From contig SPEL01000003.1 of NCBI GenBank assembly GCA_009360885.1, positions 186,001-250,000 on the forward strand: a DNA stretch of 64,000 nt. Reading direction: 5' to 3'. Positions within the stretch are counted from its first letter, which is position 1; every line of letters begins with the position of its first letter. The notes beneath the pieces were generated by a model that worked only from the letters and a program-made list of their open reading frames with translations, had not been told where the DNA came from and did not search any database. This DNA is from Sphingobium sp. (GTDB lineage Bacteria > Pseudomonadota > Alphaproteobacteria > Sphingomonadales > Sphingomonadaceae). Positions 49,575 through 57,510 of this stretch are shown one piece after another. Made by a program: the position numbers and the translations under genes.

Positions 49575-49625
49575 CCTATCGCACTCTGAGGCCTATCGCA
49601 CTCTGAGGCCTATCGCTCTCTGAGG
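49575..49625. repeat. Three tandem 17-bp repeats
   Basis: CCTATCGCACTCTGAGG occurs twice exactly and a third time with one A-to-T change. It lies 127 bases past the CHASE2-EAL stop in a gene-free region. There is no spacer between units, so it is not a CRISPR array. Confidence 0.9.
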
Positions 49626-49690
49626 AATATCTACCCCGGATATACTCCGCTCTCCGGCTCCCAATTCGACTCACAAAACAAGATTAATGA

Positions 49691-49766
49691 CGACGCGAAA
49701 CCGATTCACGACGAACAGCCGTTCGATTCGTACCATGTCGGTAAGACATGGCGCTTCATTTCGTCG
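49691..49766. ncRNA. Possible structured RNA with a three-way junction
   Basis: A closing stem (CGAC..GAAA at 49691-49700, two-base bulge, with TTTCGTCG at 49759-49766) encloses two perfect hairpins, CGAAC/GTTCG (49712-49725) and CCATGTC/GACATGG (49733-49751). No promoter or terminator is obvious and the strand is unknown. Structural evidence only. Confidence 0.3.
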
Positions 49767-49882
49767 CACTTTCTGCCCCACATACGCAGGCCAATTTCCT
49801 AATAGCACGGTTTGATTTTGACATATTTCAGGCTGGTTTTTTCTTTTTTTTACAAGAACTGATGAAAACCCATTGCCTATAG

Positions 49883-49898
49883 TTAATATTTTGTTAAC
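49883..49898 (+). promoter_or_regulatory. Perfect CtrA binding site
   Basis: TTAA-N7-TTAAC, the full consensus of the alphaproteobacterial cell-cycle regulator CtrA, 58 nt before the start of the small reading frame. If the TTAAC overlaps the -35, transcription would start near 49,920-49,930, just ahead of the first complementary block at 49,932. Confidence 0.65.
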
Positions 49899-49955
49899 CA
49901 TCAAAACGCCGATTAAGTCATTGATTCGGCTGGAACCGTGGATGGGAGAAAGTTA

Positions 49956-50030
49956 ATGTCGAAGAAGAAAACTCAGAATGCGCAGCGTGGTTTCTGGAGC
50001 GGTATCTCCAGGTTCTACGGCTGGCTCTAA
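49956..50030 (+). CDS. 24-residue cationic, aromatic-rich small protein (candidate)
   Basis: A short frame beginning MSKKKTQ and ending FYGWL, with 3 Lys, 2 Arg, no acidic residue, and Phe/Tyr/Trp-rich C-terminal half. GGGAGAAAG lies 5 nt before the ATG. The RNA is densely folded: CTGGAG/CTCCAG within the frame, TGGCTC/GAGCCA with the stop codon in its 3-nt loop (50022-50036), CATTTC/GAAATG (50040-50056), then an intrinsic terminator. It lies 58 nt past a perfect CtrA site, and its ribosome site has exact complements downstream of its terminator. It may be a regulatory peptide, a type-I-toxin-like peptide, or only a by-product of a structured RNA. I know no family for it. No nearby gene suggests a target. 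Confidence 0.55.
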   Translation: MSKKKTQNAQRGFWSGISRFYGWL

Positions 50031-50059
50031 GAGCCACTGCATTTCTCTATGAAATGGAG

Positions 50060-50091
50060 CGACCCCGGTGCGTCCGGGGTCGTTTTTTTTT
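50060..50091 (+). terminator. Intrinsic terminator after the small reading frame
   Basis: CGACCCCGG and CCGGGGTCG form a perfect 9-bp stem with a 5-nt loop, followed by nine T. Very strong. Confidence 0.95.
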
Positions 50092-50118
50092 GCTTTCTTA
50101 ACTTTCTCCAACTATGAA
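50090..50118 (+). promoter_or_regulatory. Possible promoter of a second small RNA
   Basis: TTGCTT (50090-50095) and TATGAA (50113-50118) are spaced by 17 nt, between the two terminators. Transcription would start near 50,125 and give an RNA of about 60 nt containing block A' and the second terminator. The spacer of this promoter contains block B'. Confidence 0.35.
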
Positions 50119-50124
50119 TAGCAG

Positions 50125-50186
50125 TGCGGTATCCACCATCCACGGTTCCGCGGGACGGCCTCGGGGAAGAACCGGGGCCGTTTTTT
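50125..50186 (+). ncRNA. Candidate antisense-like small RNA ending in a terminator
   Basis: The region holds CCATCCACGGTTCC, exactly complementary to the leader of the small reading frame, and ends in an intrinsic terminator (50155-50186: ACGGCCTCGG with CCGGGGCCGT, 7-nt loop, six T). It could be a separate antitoxin-like RNA or the 3' end of a read-through transcript. The 5' end is a guess. Confidence 0.4.
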
Positions 50187-50375
50187 CAGATAGCCACGAC
50201 ATAGAGCTTTAGCCGGAAAGGTAATCGGCTTGTCAGGAAGAGGCTACAGGCTCCGTGATAGCTTCTGTCTGCCTCCCCCTGATGTACAATAGACCCGGGC
50301 ATCTGCGGCACGTCATCTTACGGCGATGACGAGCAAAACCACATTCCTTCATTGCGTAGATTTAGATCCAGCACC

Positions 50376-50417
50376 TAGAGCGATCTCCGATCATTTTAAA
50401 TCAGCCGAACCGCTCTA
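50376..50417. repeat. Palindromic intergenic repeat element
   Basis: TAGAGCG and CGCTCTA are perfect 7-bp terminal arms of a 42-bp element whose interior reads ATCTCCGATCATTTTAAATC. Similar 'TAGAGCG-TTTCCGATCA-CGCTCTA' elements are dispersed in alphaproteobacterial intergenic regions. The surrounding region (50,187-50,558) shows no gene. Confidence 0.5.
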
Positions 50418-50558
50418 AGATTGTATTTTACTGTCATTTATTCTCGCGAAACTGCGTTTCTTAAGGTCAGGACGCATTCATTTCGCTGCCGTGACTTCGC
50501 GCCGAAACAAATGGGGCCTGACCCTATATCATCTGCCTGAAATTGCTCTGGTAAGAAC

Positions 50559-51479
50559 CTACACTTCTTCTGGTACAGCAGGGCGAATACGGTTCTCCGC
50601 ATGGGCCTGTGTGATACGGCTGCCTGCAGGCACCGTTTGCGTCAGCCAGACATTACCGCCAATTTCCGACCCGCGCCCAATAGTGATCCGGCCCAGCAAT
50701 GTCGCACCGGCATAAATTACAACATCATCCTCCACCGTTGGATGACGCCGCTCCCCGCGTCCGGCAACGCCATTCGGCCCCAGCGGCAGGCTCCTCGCGC
50801 CCAGAGTAACCCCTTGATAGAGCCTGACCCGCTTACCGATAATCGCCGTTTCTCCGATAACCACCCCGGTGCCATGATCCATGAAGAAGCCTTCCTCAAT
50901 CTTCGCTCCGGGATGAATGTCGATTCCTGTCTTGCTATGCGCCCTTTCCGAAATAATACGCGCCACCAGCCGCGCACCCAGCCCATGGAGATGATGGGCA
51001 AGACGATGGTGAATGATCGCCAGCATAGAAGGGTAACAGATCAGCACCTCATCCACACTATATGCTGCCGGATCCCCATGATAAGCGGCTTCTACATCGC
51101 TATCCAGCATCCTACGTAAATCAGGTAAGGCCTGAGCGAAATCAGCGATAATGTCGCTCGCGCGCTGGTCTATCGCCTCATGCGATATGCTCTGTGCGGC
51201 ATAAATAAGTTCCCGCCTGATTTGCCCATATAGGCGCGACAATGCCGTCTGGAGCGTCTGCGCGACATAGGCGTCCTCATTATGGGGCCGAACGAAGGAA
51301 GGGCCAAGACGCATCGGGAACAATGCCCCGCACAGCGCCTCCATAATTTTGCCAATATCTCCGCGAGAAGGGAAGCTATCCTCCCCAAATTCGCCATGAC
51401 GTTTCTGCGCACTGCGCCATGACTGCCGCACAGTTGCAAGGCGGGTCACGATAGAATCTATATCCCAATAATCGCTCAT
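50559..51479 (-). CDS. cysE: Serine O-acetyltransferase (EpsC/CysE type)
   Basis: 306 residues. Acetylates serine with acetyl-CoA in cysteine synthesis. The N-terminal helical domain (about residues 1-175) is followed by the left-handed beta-helix of hexapeptide repeats: GIDIHPGAKIEEGFFMDHGTGVVIGETAIIGKRVRLYQGVTLGA, then HPTVEDDVVIYAGATLLGRITIGRGSEIGGNVWLTQTVPAGS. The catalytic His residues (DIHPG, MDHGTG) are present. It is longer than E. coli CysE and matches the EpsC group common in alphaproteobacteria. It starts 6 nt after the nitroreductase stop on the same strand. Confidence 0.93.
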   Translation of the reverse strand: MSDYWDIDSIVTRLATVRQSWRSAQKRHGEFGEDSFPSRGDIGKIMEALCGALFPMRLGPSFVRPHNEDAYVAQTLQTALSRLYGQIRRELIYAAQSISHEAIDQRASDIIADFAQALPDLRRMLDSDVEAAYHGDPAAYSVDEVLICYPSMLAIIHHRLAHHLHGLGARLVARIISERAHSKTGIDIHPGAKIEEGFFMDHGTGVVIGETAIIGKRVRLYQGVTLGARSLPLGPNGVAGRGERRHPTVEDDVVIYAGATLLGRITIGRGSEIGGNVWLTQTVPAGSRITQAHAENRIRPAVPEEV

Positions 51480-51485
51480 GTTTCT

Positions 51486-52091
51486 TTATCCGGCGAAATC
51501 ATCCGGCAGATGATCGCGAAAGGCCAGCACATCCAGCGGAAGACGATCGCTGGGGGTTTCACGCACCCGCAATGGTTCGGGCAAGCGCTCCTTGTCGGCT
51601 ATACGCCCAACCGCAACGGCAACCTCTATCCGGTAACGGTCTGGCAAATCGAAATAGCCCCGCGCTTTCCCTTCATCATATCCTGCCAGCGCATGGCTAT
51701 GCAGACCCAGCCGAGCGGCCTGTAACGCCAGCAATGCCCATGCTGCACCAGTGTCAAAGCTGTTGGTCGTCGCCGGGCGGGCATCTGTACCATCAAGCGG
51801 AACAAACAATGTATCTGACAAGACAAAGATCAGCAGAGATGCATCTTTCACCCATGCACTGTTAAAAGGCAGCAGGAGATCAAGATACTCATTCCAGACC
51901 TTGTCTTCGCGGTGCGCATAGAGGAAACGCCATGGCTGATAATTATAGGCCGACGGCGCCCAGCGCGCAGCATCAAATAAAGTCAGCGCCTCAGTCTCGC
52001 TCAGCGGCGAAGCATCAAAAGAGCGCGGGGACCAGCGCCCTAAAATCAACGGATCAACATCATAAGAGGTCGAACGAAGAGAAACCGTCAT
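51486..52091 (-). CDS. Nitroreductase family FMN oxidoreductase
   Basis: 201 residues. FMN-dependent fold with the usual N-terminal RWSPRSFDASPLSETEALTLFDAARWAPSAYNYQPWRFLYA (FMN-binding Arg/Ser and the SxxNxQPW motif) and the C-terminal VAVGRIADKERLP. No signal peptide. Substrates of family members include nitroaromatics, quinones and flavins; the true substrate is not visible. It is just upstream of cysE with a 6-nt gap, so co-transcription with cysteine synthesis is likely and hints at a redox role. Confidence 0.88.
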   Translation of the reverse strand: MTVSLRSTSYDVDPLILGRWSPRSFDASPLSETEALTLFDAARWAPSAYNYQPWRFLYAHREDKVWNEYLDLLLPFNSAWVKDASLLIFVLSDTLFVPLDGTDARPATTNSFDTGAAWALLALQAARLGLHSHALAGYDEGKARGYFDLPDRYRIEVAVAVGRIADKERLPEPLRVRETPSDRLPLDVLAFRDHLPDDFAG

Positions 52092-52622
52092 CAGTCCATT
52101 CTTTCAGTCAGGGCATGGAGAGGCGCACGTATAAGAAAGCACGTCACGAAGAGGAGGAACACGCCTCCCCCCCCTTTCACAAACCCAGTTTCGCCCAAAA
52201 TTCATGCGGTGACACAGCGCCCTCAGACGATGTTCGTTTTATCTGGCCATATATCCATGATGGGTGCGGCAAAGGCCGGGCATATCCGACGGGTTCCGGC
52301 GCCGAACGTATGGAGGATGCGGGATAATTTCTGGTTCGGCTCATTCTACTTCTCCTTTTATCAGGAACACGAAGCCGACACAGACGCCAGATTTTCGTGC
52401 GCTTTAGCCGTTGGTTACGCGGAGCAAGCTGTCATCCATCAAAAGCCGCGAGGCGGGTGCCTTGAATAATTCACTACTAATTTAATTGAGTTTTGTCTGC
52501 ATATCCTTCTTTGCCTCAACCCAAGAATTTCTTTAAGAATGAAGCAGGGAAGAACCGGCCAAACCAAGGCCGGACTTTTCATGGCCATGCACTGCGGCTT
52601 CTATCGCGCAAAGAGCCGTCGT
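52092..52622 (-). other. 531-base intergenic region, no gene recognised
   Basis: Short frames exist (for example 52,209-52,469) but none has a ribosome site or recognisable composition. CCGGCC/GGCCGG (52555-52573) is a perfect 6-bp hairpin 50 nt past the histidine-kinase stop and is the probable terminator of that operon. The right part of the region is otherwise featureless, and the left part must hold the nitroreductase promoter. Confidence 0.6.
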
Positions 52623-54089
52623 TCAGCCATTTCCCACGGCAGAGGCAGAGGCTGCATCGTCAGCCCCCCTACGCAGCGCAGGCAGCTTCATCTCCACCCG
52701 CAAACCCGGCTGATTATCCCGCAGCATCAATTCCCCGCCATGCCATTTCGCCACGGCAGCACACATGGCCAGCCCCAGCCCCGAACCGGGGCGCGATCGG
52801 CTACGGTCCATCCGGTAAAAACGCCGCAACACATTGCCCCGTTCTTCAGCCGGAATGCCCGGCCCCCGGTCCGCCACGCTGAGAAGCATATAGCCATCGT
52901 CCTGCTGAACCATCACGCTGATGTCAGGTTGACCCACCGCATGGACCAGCGCATTTTCGATAAGGTTGGAAAGCGCCTGCATCAGCAGGCTGGCGTCGCC
53001 CTTTACCATCAGGGAATCGCTATCACCGCCCTGTGCTGGCAACAGGCGTAATACGCCCCCTGCATCCTCAAGCACCGGGCGATACGCCTCACCCACCTCT
53101 TCTACCAACATGGCCAGATCAACCGGCACGCCTTTATTTTCGGTTTGTCCACCTTCTACCCGCGCCAGCACCAGCAAGGATTCGAACAAGGCACTAATCT
53201 GCTCCATCTCCTGCACGGCATAGTCGATCGCCGCCTGCCGCTTTTCAGGGTTATCAGCCGCCGCCTGCAACTCATCCATCCGGTTGCGTAACCGGCTGAG
53301 CGGGGTACGCAAATCATGGGCAATCCCTTCTGAAACCGTCTCCAGCGCCCCCATGGTGGCTTCCTGCCGTTCCAGCATCAGATTAAGGTTTCGGGCCAGA
53401 TCATCAAATTCCCGGCCAAAGCCGATGGGCGGCAATCGTTCTGATATTTTGCCCGATATGATACGTTCAACCGACCGGTTAACCATTTGCAGCCGGCCCA
53501 GAAAAACATAACCAATTGCCAGCCCGGCTATGATGGCAAAGACAATGATGCCAACGCCACTCCACAAGGCAAAGGCGCGAATGCCACCGCGCAATTCATC
53601 AAGATGCTGCGTATCCCGCCCAATGGCGAGCAAAGTGCCATCCTGCAACGTCTGGCTCAGTACCAGCATATTAGGCTTTTGGTCGGGGAAGCGCGTGGGG
53701 CGCTTCGTCGTTCCGATATTTTGGCGAAAGCCCTCATCATTGACTGCGGCGCGCGTCAGGCCGTTGGAGAAGCTATGCCCCTGCGGCGTCACCACCAGAA
53801 ATAAATAGCGACGCGCATCCCGGTTACGCCGCTGTGCTTCCAGACGGCGTATCAAGCCCTCCGGCCCTACCCGCGCCACACCATCGCGCATCACTTCCAT
53901 CTGGTGGTTGAGGTCATGGCGCACTTCATCCTCGGCGAAGCGCAGCAACCCATAATCCACCCCGATAATCAGGATGGCACTGCCCAGACCGAATATCACC
54001 GAAAAAGCGAGCGCCAGCCTCAGGCTCGCGGTTGACCACAAGCCCGGCGCGGATACTCTGCCTTCTTTATTGTGGCGCCTGAAGGGCAT
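52623..54089 (-). CDS. Two-component sensor histidine kinase
   Basis: 488 residues. Membrane helices at about 25-47 and 178-198 flank a periplasmic sensor of about 130 residues. A HAMP domain (about 198-250; VERIISGKISERLPP) leads to the H box with His258 in SEGIAHDLRTPLSRLRNR. The catalytic domain has the N box NLIENALVHA, the G1 box DRGPGIPAEERGNVLRRFYRMD and the G2 box GSGLGLAMCAAVAKWHGG. It overlaps its response regulator by 23 nt. Signal unknown; EnvZ/QseC-like architecture. Confidence 0.93.
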   Translation of the reverse strand: MPFRRHNKEGRVSAPGLWSTASLRLALAFSVIFGLGSAILIIGVDYGLLRFAEDEVRHDLNHQMEVMRDGVARVGPEGLIRRLEAQRRNRDARRYLFLVVTPQGHSFSNGLTRAAVNDEGFRQNIGTTKRPTRFPDQKPNMLVLSQTLQDGTLLAIGRDTQHLDELRGGIRAFALWSGVGIIVFAIIAGLAIGYVFLGRLQMVNRSVERIISGKISERLPPIGFGREFDDLARNLNLMLERQEATMGALETVSEGIAHDLRTPLSRLRNRMDELQAAADNPEKRQAAIDYAVQEMEQISALFESLLVLARVEGGQTENKGVPVDLAMLVEEVGEAYRPVLEDAGGVLRLLPAQGGDSDSLMVKGDASLLMQALSNLIENALVHAVGQPDISVMVQQDDGYMLLSVADRGPGIPAEERGNVLRRFYRMDRSRSRPGSGLGLAMCAAVAKWHGGELMLRDNQPGLRVEMKLPALRRGADDAASASAVGNG

Positions 54090-54744
54090 AGCCTACCCCA
54101 CGCACGGTGCGGATCAGTTCCACATCAAAATTTCGGTCAATCTTAGCGCGCAAGCGGCTGATATGCGCATCAACAATATTGGTGCGCGGGTCAAAGTGGA
54201 AACCCCATAAGGCCTCCAGCAACATAGTGCGCGTTACGACCTGCCCTGTGCGTTTCGCTAGATATTCGAGCAGCTTAAACTCATGCGATGTCAGCTCAAT
54301 CACCTTGCCACCACGGGTGACGCGATGGGCGGATGAATCAATTTCCAGATCCGCAATGCGCATGGTTTCCGGTTGCCCCATCAATGGTGCGCGCCGCCCC
54401 AGCGCCTGAACACGGGCCAGTAATTCACTAAAGGCAAAAGGTTTCGTCAGATAATCATCCGCTCCGACGTTCAGCCCCTCCACCCGGTTTTCGACCGCAC
54501 CCACAGCCGACAGGATAAGGCAAGGCGTCGCAATGCCCTGTGTACGCATGGTACGAATAAGGTCCAGCCCGGAACAGCCGGGTAACATGCGGTCCACCAC
54601 TAGCACATCGTAGCTATCAACCAGTGCGAGGTCTAAGCCCGCATCGCCATTATCGGCCTCATCCACCACATAACCATTTTGCCGCATGCCCTGCACAATG
54701 AAGGCACGCGTTTGGGGATCGTCCTCAACCACCAGCATTTTCAT
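54067..54744 (-). CDS. OmpR/PhoB-type response regulator
   Basis: 225 residues from the ATG at 54744 (GGGGGTG upstream). Receiver domain with the acidic pair near residues 8-9, the phospho-acceptor Asp51 in VVDRMLPG and Lys101 in YLTKPFAF. The C-terminal winged helix (about residues 130-225) has HRVTRGGKVIELTSHEFKLLEYLAKRTGQVVTRTMLLEALWGFHFDPRTNIVDAHISRLRAKID and ends RTVRGVGYAL. Operon with the kinase, regulator first. Target genes are unknown; the divergently transcribed isochorismate synthase is the nearest. Confidence 0.95.
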   Translation of the reverse strand: MKMLVVEDDPQTRAFIVQGMRQNGYVVDEADNGDAGLDLALVDSYDVLVVDRMLPGCSGLDLIRTMRTQGIATPCLILSAVGAVENRVEGLNVGADDYLTKPFAFSELLARVQALGRRAPLMGQPETMRIADLEIDSSAHRVTRGGKVIELTSHEFKLLEYLAKRTGQVVTRTMLLEALWGFHFDPRTNIVDAHISRLRAKIDRNFDVELIRTVRGVGYALQAPQ

Positions 54745-54873
54745 CAGAACACCCCCACAAGCAGACATAGGATCATACTCATATTACCCCCGTCATACCC
54801 CTATTTGACGCCGGATTTAATGTTGTCGTCATCTTACGCGAATGTTTCATGGGCTAAGCGACCAAGGATTGAG

Positions 54874-54892
54874 AATGAGAACTACTCTCATT
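54874..54892 (+). promoter_or_regulatory. Fur-box-like palindrome before the isochorismate synthase
   Basis: AATGAGA-ACTAC-TCTCATT has perfect 7-bp arms and resembles the Fur box core (GATAATGATAATCATTATC) with GAGAATGAGA at its left. It lies about 140 nt before the isochorismate synthase start and about 130 nt from the divergent regulator start, so either could be iron-controlled. Confidence 0.55.
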
Positions 54893-55031
54893 GATAGCAA
54901 ACAGGGTATGCAATGCAACCAGCCTTATCCGGTGCCGACAGATATAATCGCCATTATCAGGCCCCTGCGCGCGCCGCCATAGCCATAGCGCAGGAATATT
55001 CTCGCCCTCTTACGGCCTCTTTTCGCTTCAC

Positions 55032-56297
55032 ATGGTAACAGAAACAGATATGCGCAGTCACATCACCCTAGAAAACCAATATTCCTCTTCCTGCTCCTTC
55101 GCGCTCCAGACGCCCGATGCCCCGTTATTCACAAATGGTATGGCCCGCCCCCTGCCTCCCGGCCCGGCCCATAGCCTTGGCGAGCGCGTGCGGCAGTTTT
55201 TCAGAGAAACCCCTGTCGACGCTTCCTCCGCCACCAACGGCGAAACCCCGCCTGCCCTGCTCGTCGGGGCTATCCCGTTTGATATTATGGCGGATGATTT
55301 TCTGTTCCAGCCAGAAAGCCTCTCTCCCCTCACCCCGTTAATGGCCGATAGCACGCGACAGCAAGATGATCTGGATTGGCGCGTCCTGCCACAGCCAGAT
55401 CGCACCGCCTATCAGCAGGCAGTATCAAAGGCGCTGGACATTATTGCGGCATCCCATGCCCCAGATGCTGCGGCAGACAAAGCGCTGGATAAAATCGTAC
55501 TGTCGCGCAGCCTGCTCCTTCATGCCAATAAACAGATCAATCCGCTCGCTATATTCCGGCGGCTGAAGGGAGACCCCGGCGCGGTGCGGTTTATGACGCC
55601 GGTCGGCAATGGCCCGGATGGCGTTATGCGGCATCTGGTCGGCGCAACCCCGGAACTTCTGCTCTCTCGTAAGGGGGCGTCAGTCCTATCCCATCCCCTT
55701 GCCGGTTCAGCACCGCGCAGTAACGATGCTGCGCAAGACGAAGCGGCCGCTGCCTCGCTTACAGGGTCTGCCAAAGATCAGCGCGAACATCGGTGGGTGA
55801 CAGAGGCGATATTGGATGCCCTCACCCCTTATTGCGCCCAGTTATCTGCGCCAAAACACCCCTCCCTCGTTTCCACCCAGACGATGTGGCATTTGGGAAC
55901 CAGAATAGAGGGCACCCTCAAGCATCCCGAAGAGGTTTCCTCCGCGCAACTGGCCGCTATGTTGCACCCGACACCCGCCGTCGGCGGCTTCCCCCGCAAT
56001 CAAGCGCTTCCCCTTATCCCTCAGCTCGAAGGCTATGACCGCAGCTTTTACGCCGGGGCTGTTGGCTGGAATAATGCGGCTGGCGATGGCGCATGGTATG
56101 TGTCGCTCCGCTGCGCACAGATCAGCGGAAATCAGGCCCGCATCTGTGCCGGGGCGGGTATTGTCGAAGGCTCTGTCCCGCGCGCAGAGGCAGACGAAAC
56201 CTCGGCCAAATTGCTGGCAATCCTTCGTGCCCTTGGCATTGATGAGGCAGGCCGCCCCGTCGCCAGCCCGGAAATGGCGCGGATAGATGTTTGCTAA
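55032..56297 (+). CDS. Isochorismate synthase (EntC/DhbC-like)
   Basis: 421 residues. Chorismate-binding enzyme that makes isochorismate for catecholate siderophores, salicylate or menaquinone. Motifs are KIVLSRSLLL (catalytic Lys), GATPELLLSRKG, SHPLAGSAPRSN, LHPTPAVGGFPRNQAL (family signature), YAGAVGW and ICAGAGIVEGSVPRAEADET (Mg-binding Glu). No entB, entA, entE or dhb genes are near, so it is an orphan in this window. No clear ribosome site is found for either candidate ATG (55032 or 55050). The Fur-like box upstream supports an iron-related role. Confidence 0.9.
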   Translation: MVTETDMRSHITLENQYSSSCSFALQTPDAPLFTNGMARPLPPGPAHSLGERVRQFFRETPVDASSATNGETPPALLVGAIPFDIMADDFLFQPESLSPLTPLMADSTRQQDDLDWRVLPQPDRTAYQQAVSKALDIIAASHAPDAAADKALDKIVLSRSLLLHANKQINPLAIFRRLKGDPGAVRFMTPVGNGPDGVMRHLVGATPELLLSRKGASVLSHPLAGSAPRSNDAAQDEAAAASLTGSAKDQREHRWVTEAILDALTPYCAQLSAPKHPSLVSTQTMWHLGTRIEGTLKHPEEVSSAQLAAMLHPTPAVGGFPRNQALPLIPQLEGYDRSFYAGAVGWNNAAGDGAWYVSLRCAQISGNQARICAGAGIVEGSVPRAEADETSAKLLAILRALGIDEAGRPVASPEMARIDVC

Positions 56298-56581
56298 TAG
56301 CCACCACCAGAATCCCCCATCAGGACGATCATATTCTATCCTATTTCTTCTAATAACAGCAGAATAGATTGCCCTTGCCAAATTCTATGGCGGCCTTCAT
56401 TCCATCCCACAGAGAGAGGCGCTTGCCCGATATTTCCCCTCCGGGGAGCATCAGGCAAAGCACCCGATCATTAGCCTGCTGGCCTGCCTGAAACAGGATC
56501 AGGTCAGATAAGGCGGGAGACGTTTTCTGATGTGGATGCGCTGCTTCATCAGCACGCAGCTTAGGATTGAAAGGCAAAAAT

Positions 56582-57469
56582 ATGGGTAAGCTCATCATCA
56601 CCGTCGCCCCGACTGGCGGCATGGCGTCCAAGTCCCAGAACCATAATCTGCCAACCCAGCCGGAAGAAATCGCCCGGTCGGTTGAACTATCCTATAAAGA
56701 AGGCGCAGCCATTGCTGCCCTCCATGCGCGCCGCCCGGATGATGAAGCCACCTGTAACGCCGATATTTACCGCGACATTAATGAACGCATCCGCAGCCGC
56801 TGCGACATCATCATCAACAATTCCACCGGCGGCGGTTCCAGCGGGGATATGCTGATAGAGCGCCCCGATGGCCTCTATGAGAATAATTTTGAAGAACGGC
56901 TGAAGGGCTGTGAAGCTGGCGCGGAAATGGCGACTTTTGATGGCATGACCTTTGCCGATGTGCATGGTGGTAAGGAAATCATCGTCCTTACCCCGCCGAG
57001 CCGCTGTGAAGCGCTGGTCAAGCGTATGACCGAACGCGGCATCAAGCCAGAGTGGGAAGTTTTCTCCCCCACCCATATTTTGCAGGACGTGACCCGCCTC
57101 ATCCAGAAAGGTTATGACAAGCCGCCTTATTATATCAACATGGTGCTGGGTGCCGACAAAGGCTTTCAGGGTGCCATGCCCTATAGCCATGATTTCCTCG
57201 CCGCGATGATTGCCGTGCTGCCGCCACAGTCGATTTTCTGTGTGTCTGCCATTGGCCCGGCGCAGCTTCCCGCCACGACGCAGGCCATGCTGCTGGGCGG
57301 CCATGTCCGTGTGGGCCTTGAGGATAATAATTATTACAGCCGGGGCGTACTCGCCACCAATGAGCAGCTTGTCGCCCGCACGCGGCGCATTGCCACCGAA
57401 CTGGGGCTGGAAATTGCCTCTGCCGGTGAAGCCCGCGACATATTGGGCCTTGCCCCGCAAAAACGCTAA
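56582..57469 (+). CDS. BKACE (DUF849, beta-keto acid cleavage) family protein with altered metal site
   Basis: 295 residues from the ATG at 56582 (AAGG upstream). BKACE enzymes such as 3-keto-5-aminohexanoate cleavage enzyme (Kce) condense beta-keto acids with acetyl-CoA using a Zn held by an HxH motif. Here the region reads AAIAALHARRPDDEA: the first His of HxH is Ala and the usual Asp after HAR is Arg. The later ligands in GGHVRVGLEDN appear intact. The overall TIM-barrel pattern (NNSTGGG, INMVLGADKGFQG, ATNEQLVARTRRIATELGLEIAS) is typical. Activity may be changed or lost. It follows the isochorismate synthase by 284 nt on the same strand. Confidence 0.85.
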   Translation: MGKLIITVAPTGGMASKSQNHNLPTQPEEIARSVELSYKEGAAIAALHARRPDDEATCNADIYRDINERIRSRCDIIINNSTGGGSSGDMLIERPDGLYENNFEERLKGCEAGAEMATFDGMTFADVHGGKEIIVLTPPSRCEALVKRMTERGIKPEWEVFSPTHILQDVTRLIQKGYDKPPYYINMVLGADKGFQGAMPYSHDFLAAMIAVLPPQSIFCVSAIGPAQLPATTQAMLLGGHVRVGLEDNNYYSRGVLATNEQLVARTRRIATELGLEIASAGEARDILGLAPQKR

Positions 57470-57510
57470 CTCTCTGTCCCCAGCTCTCCTTTTATGCACC
57501 AGCGCGATGC

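Larger units (their letters stand above)
49932..50149 (+). repeat. Two-block interrupted inverted repeat around a small reading frame
   Basis: Left block A is GGAACCGTGGATGG (49932-49945) and block B is GGAGAAAGTTAA (49945-49956), together covering the 5' leader and ribosome site. On the right, TTAACTTTCTCC (50098-50109) is the exact complement of B and CCATCCACGGTTCC (50136-50149) the exact complement of A, separated by 26 nt. The order A, B, B', A' allows long-range pairing of the 3' with the 5' end, or pairing between two RNAs. Confidence 0.9.

Noticed and set aside
49575-49625. CRISPR array from the regular 17-bp repeats
   Set aside because: The repeats are directly adjacent with no spacers, and no cas gene is present. 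It is a simple tandem repeat.
49671-49904. 77-codon frame on the minus strand upstream of the CtrA locus
   Set aside because: It overlaps the CtrA box and the three-way-junction structure, has no ribosome site, and is not recognisable.
52209-52469. Possible small gene in the 531-base gap
   Set aside because: Weak start, no recognisable sequence; the region looks like plain intergenic DNA.
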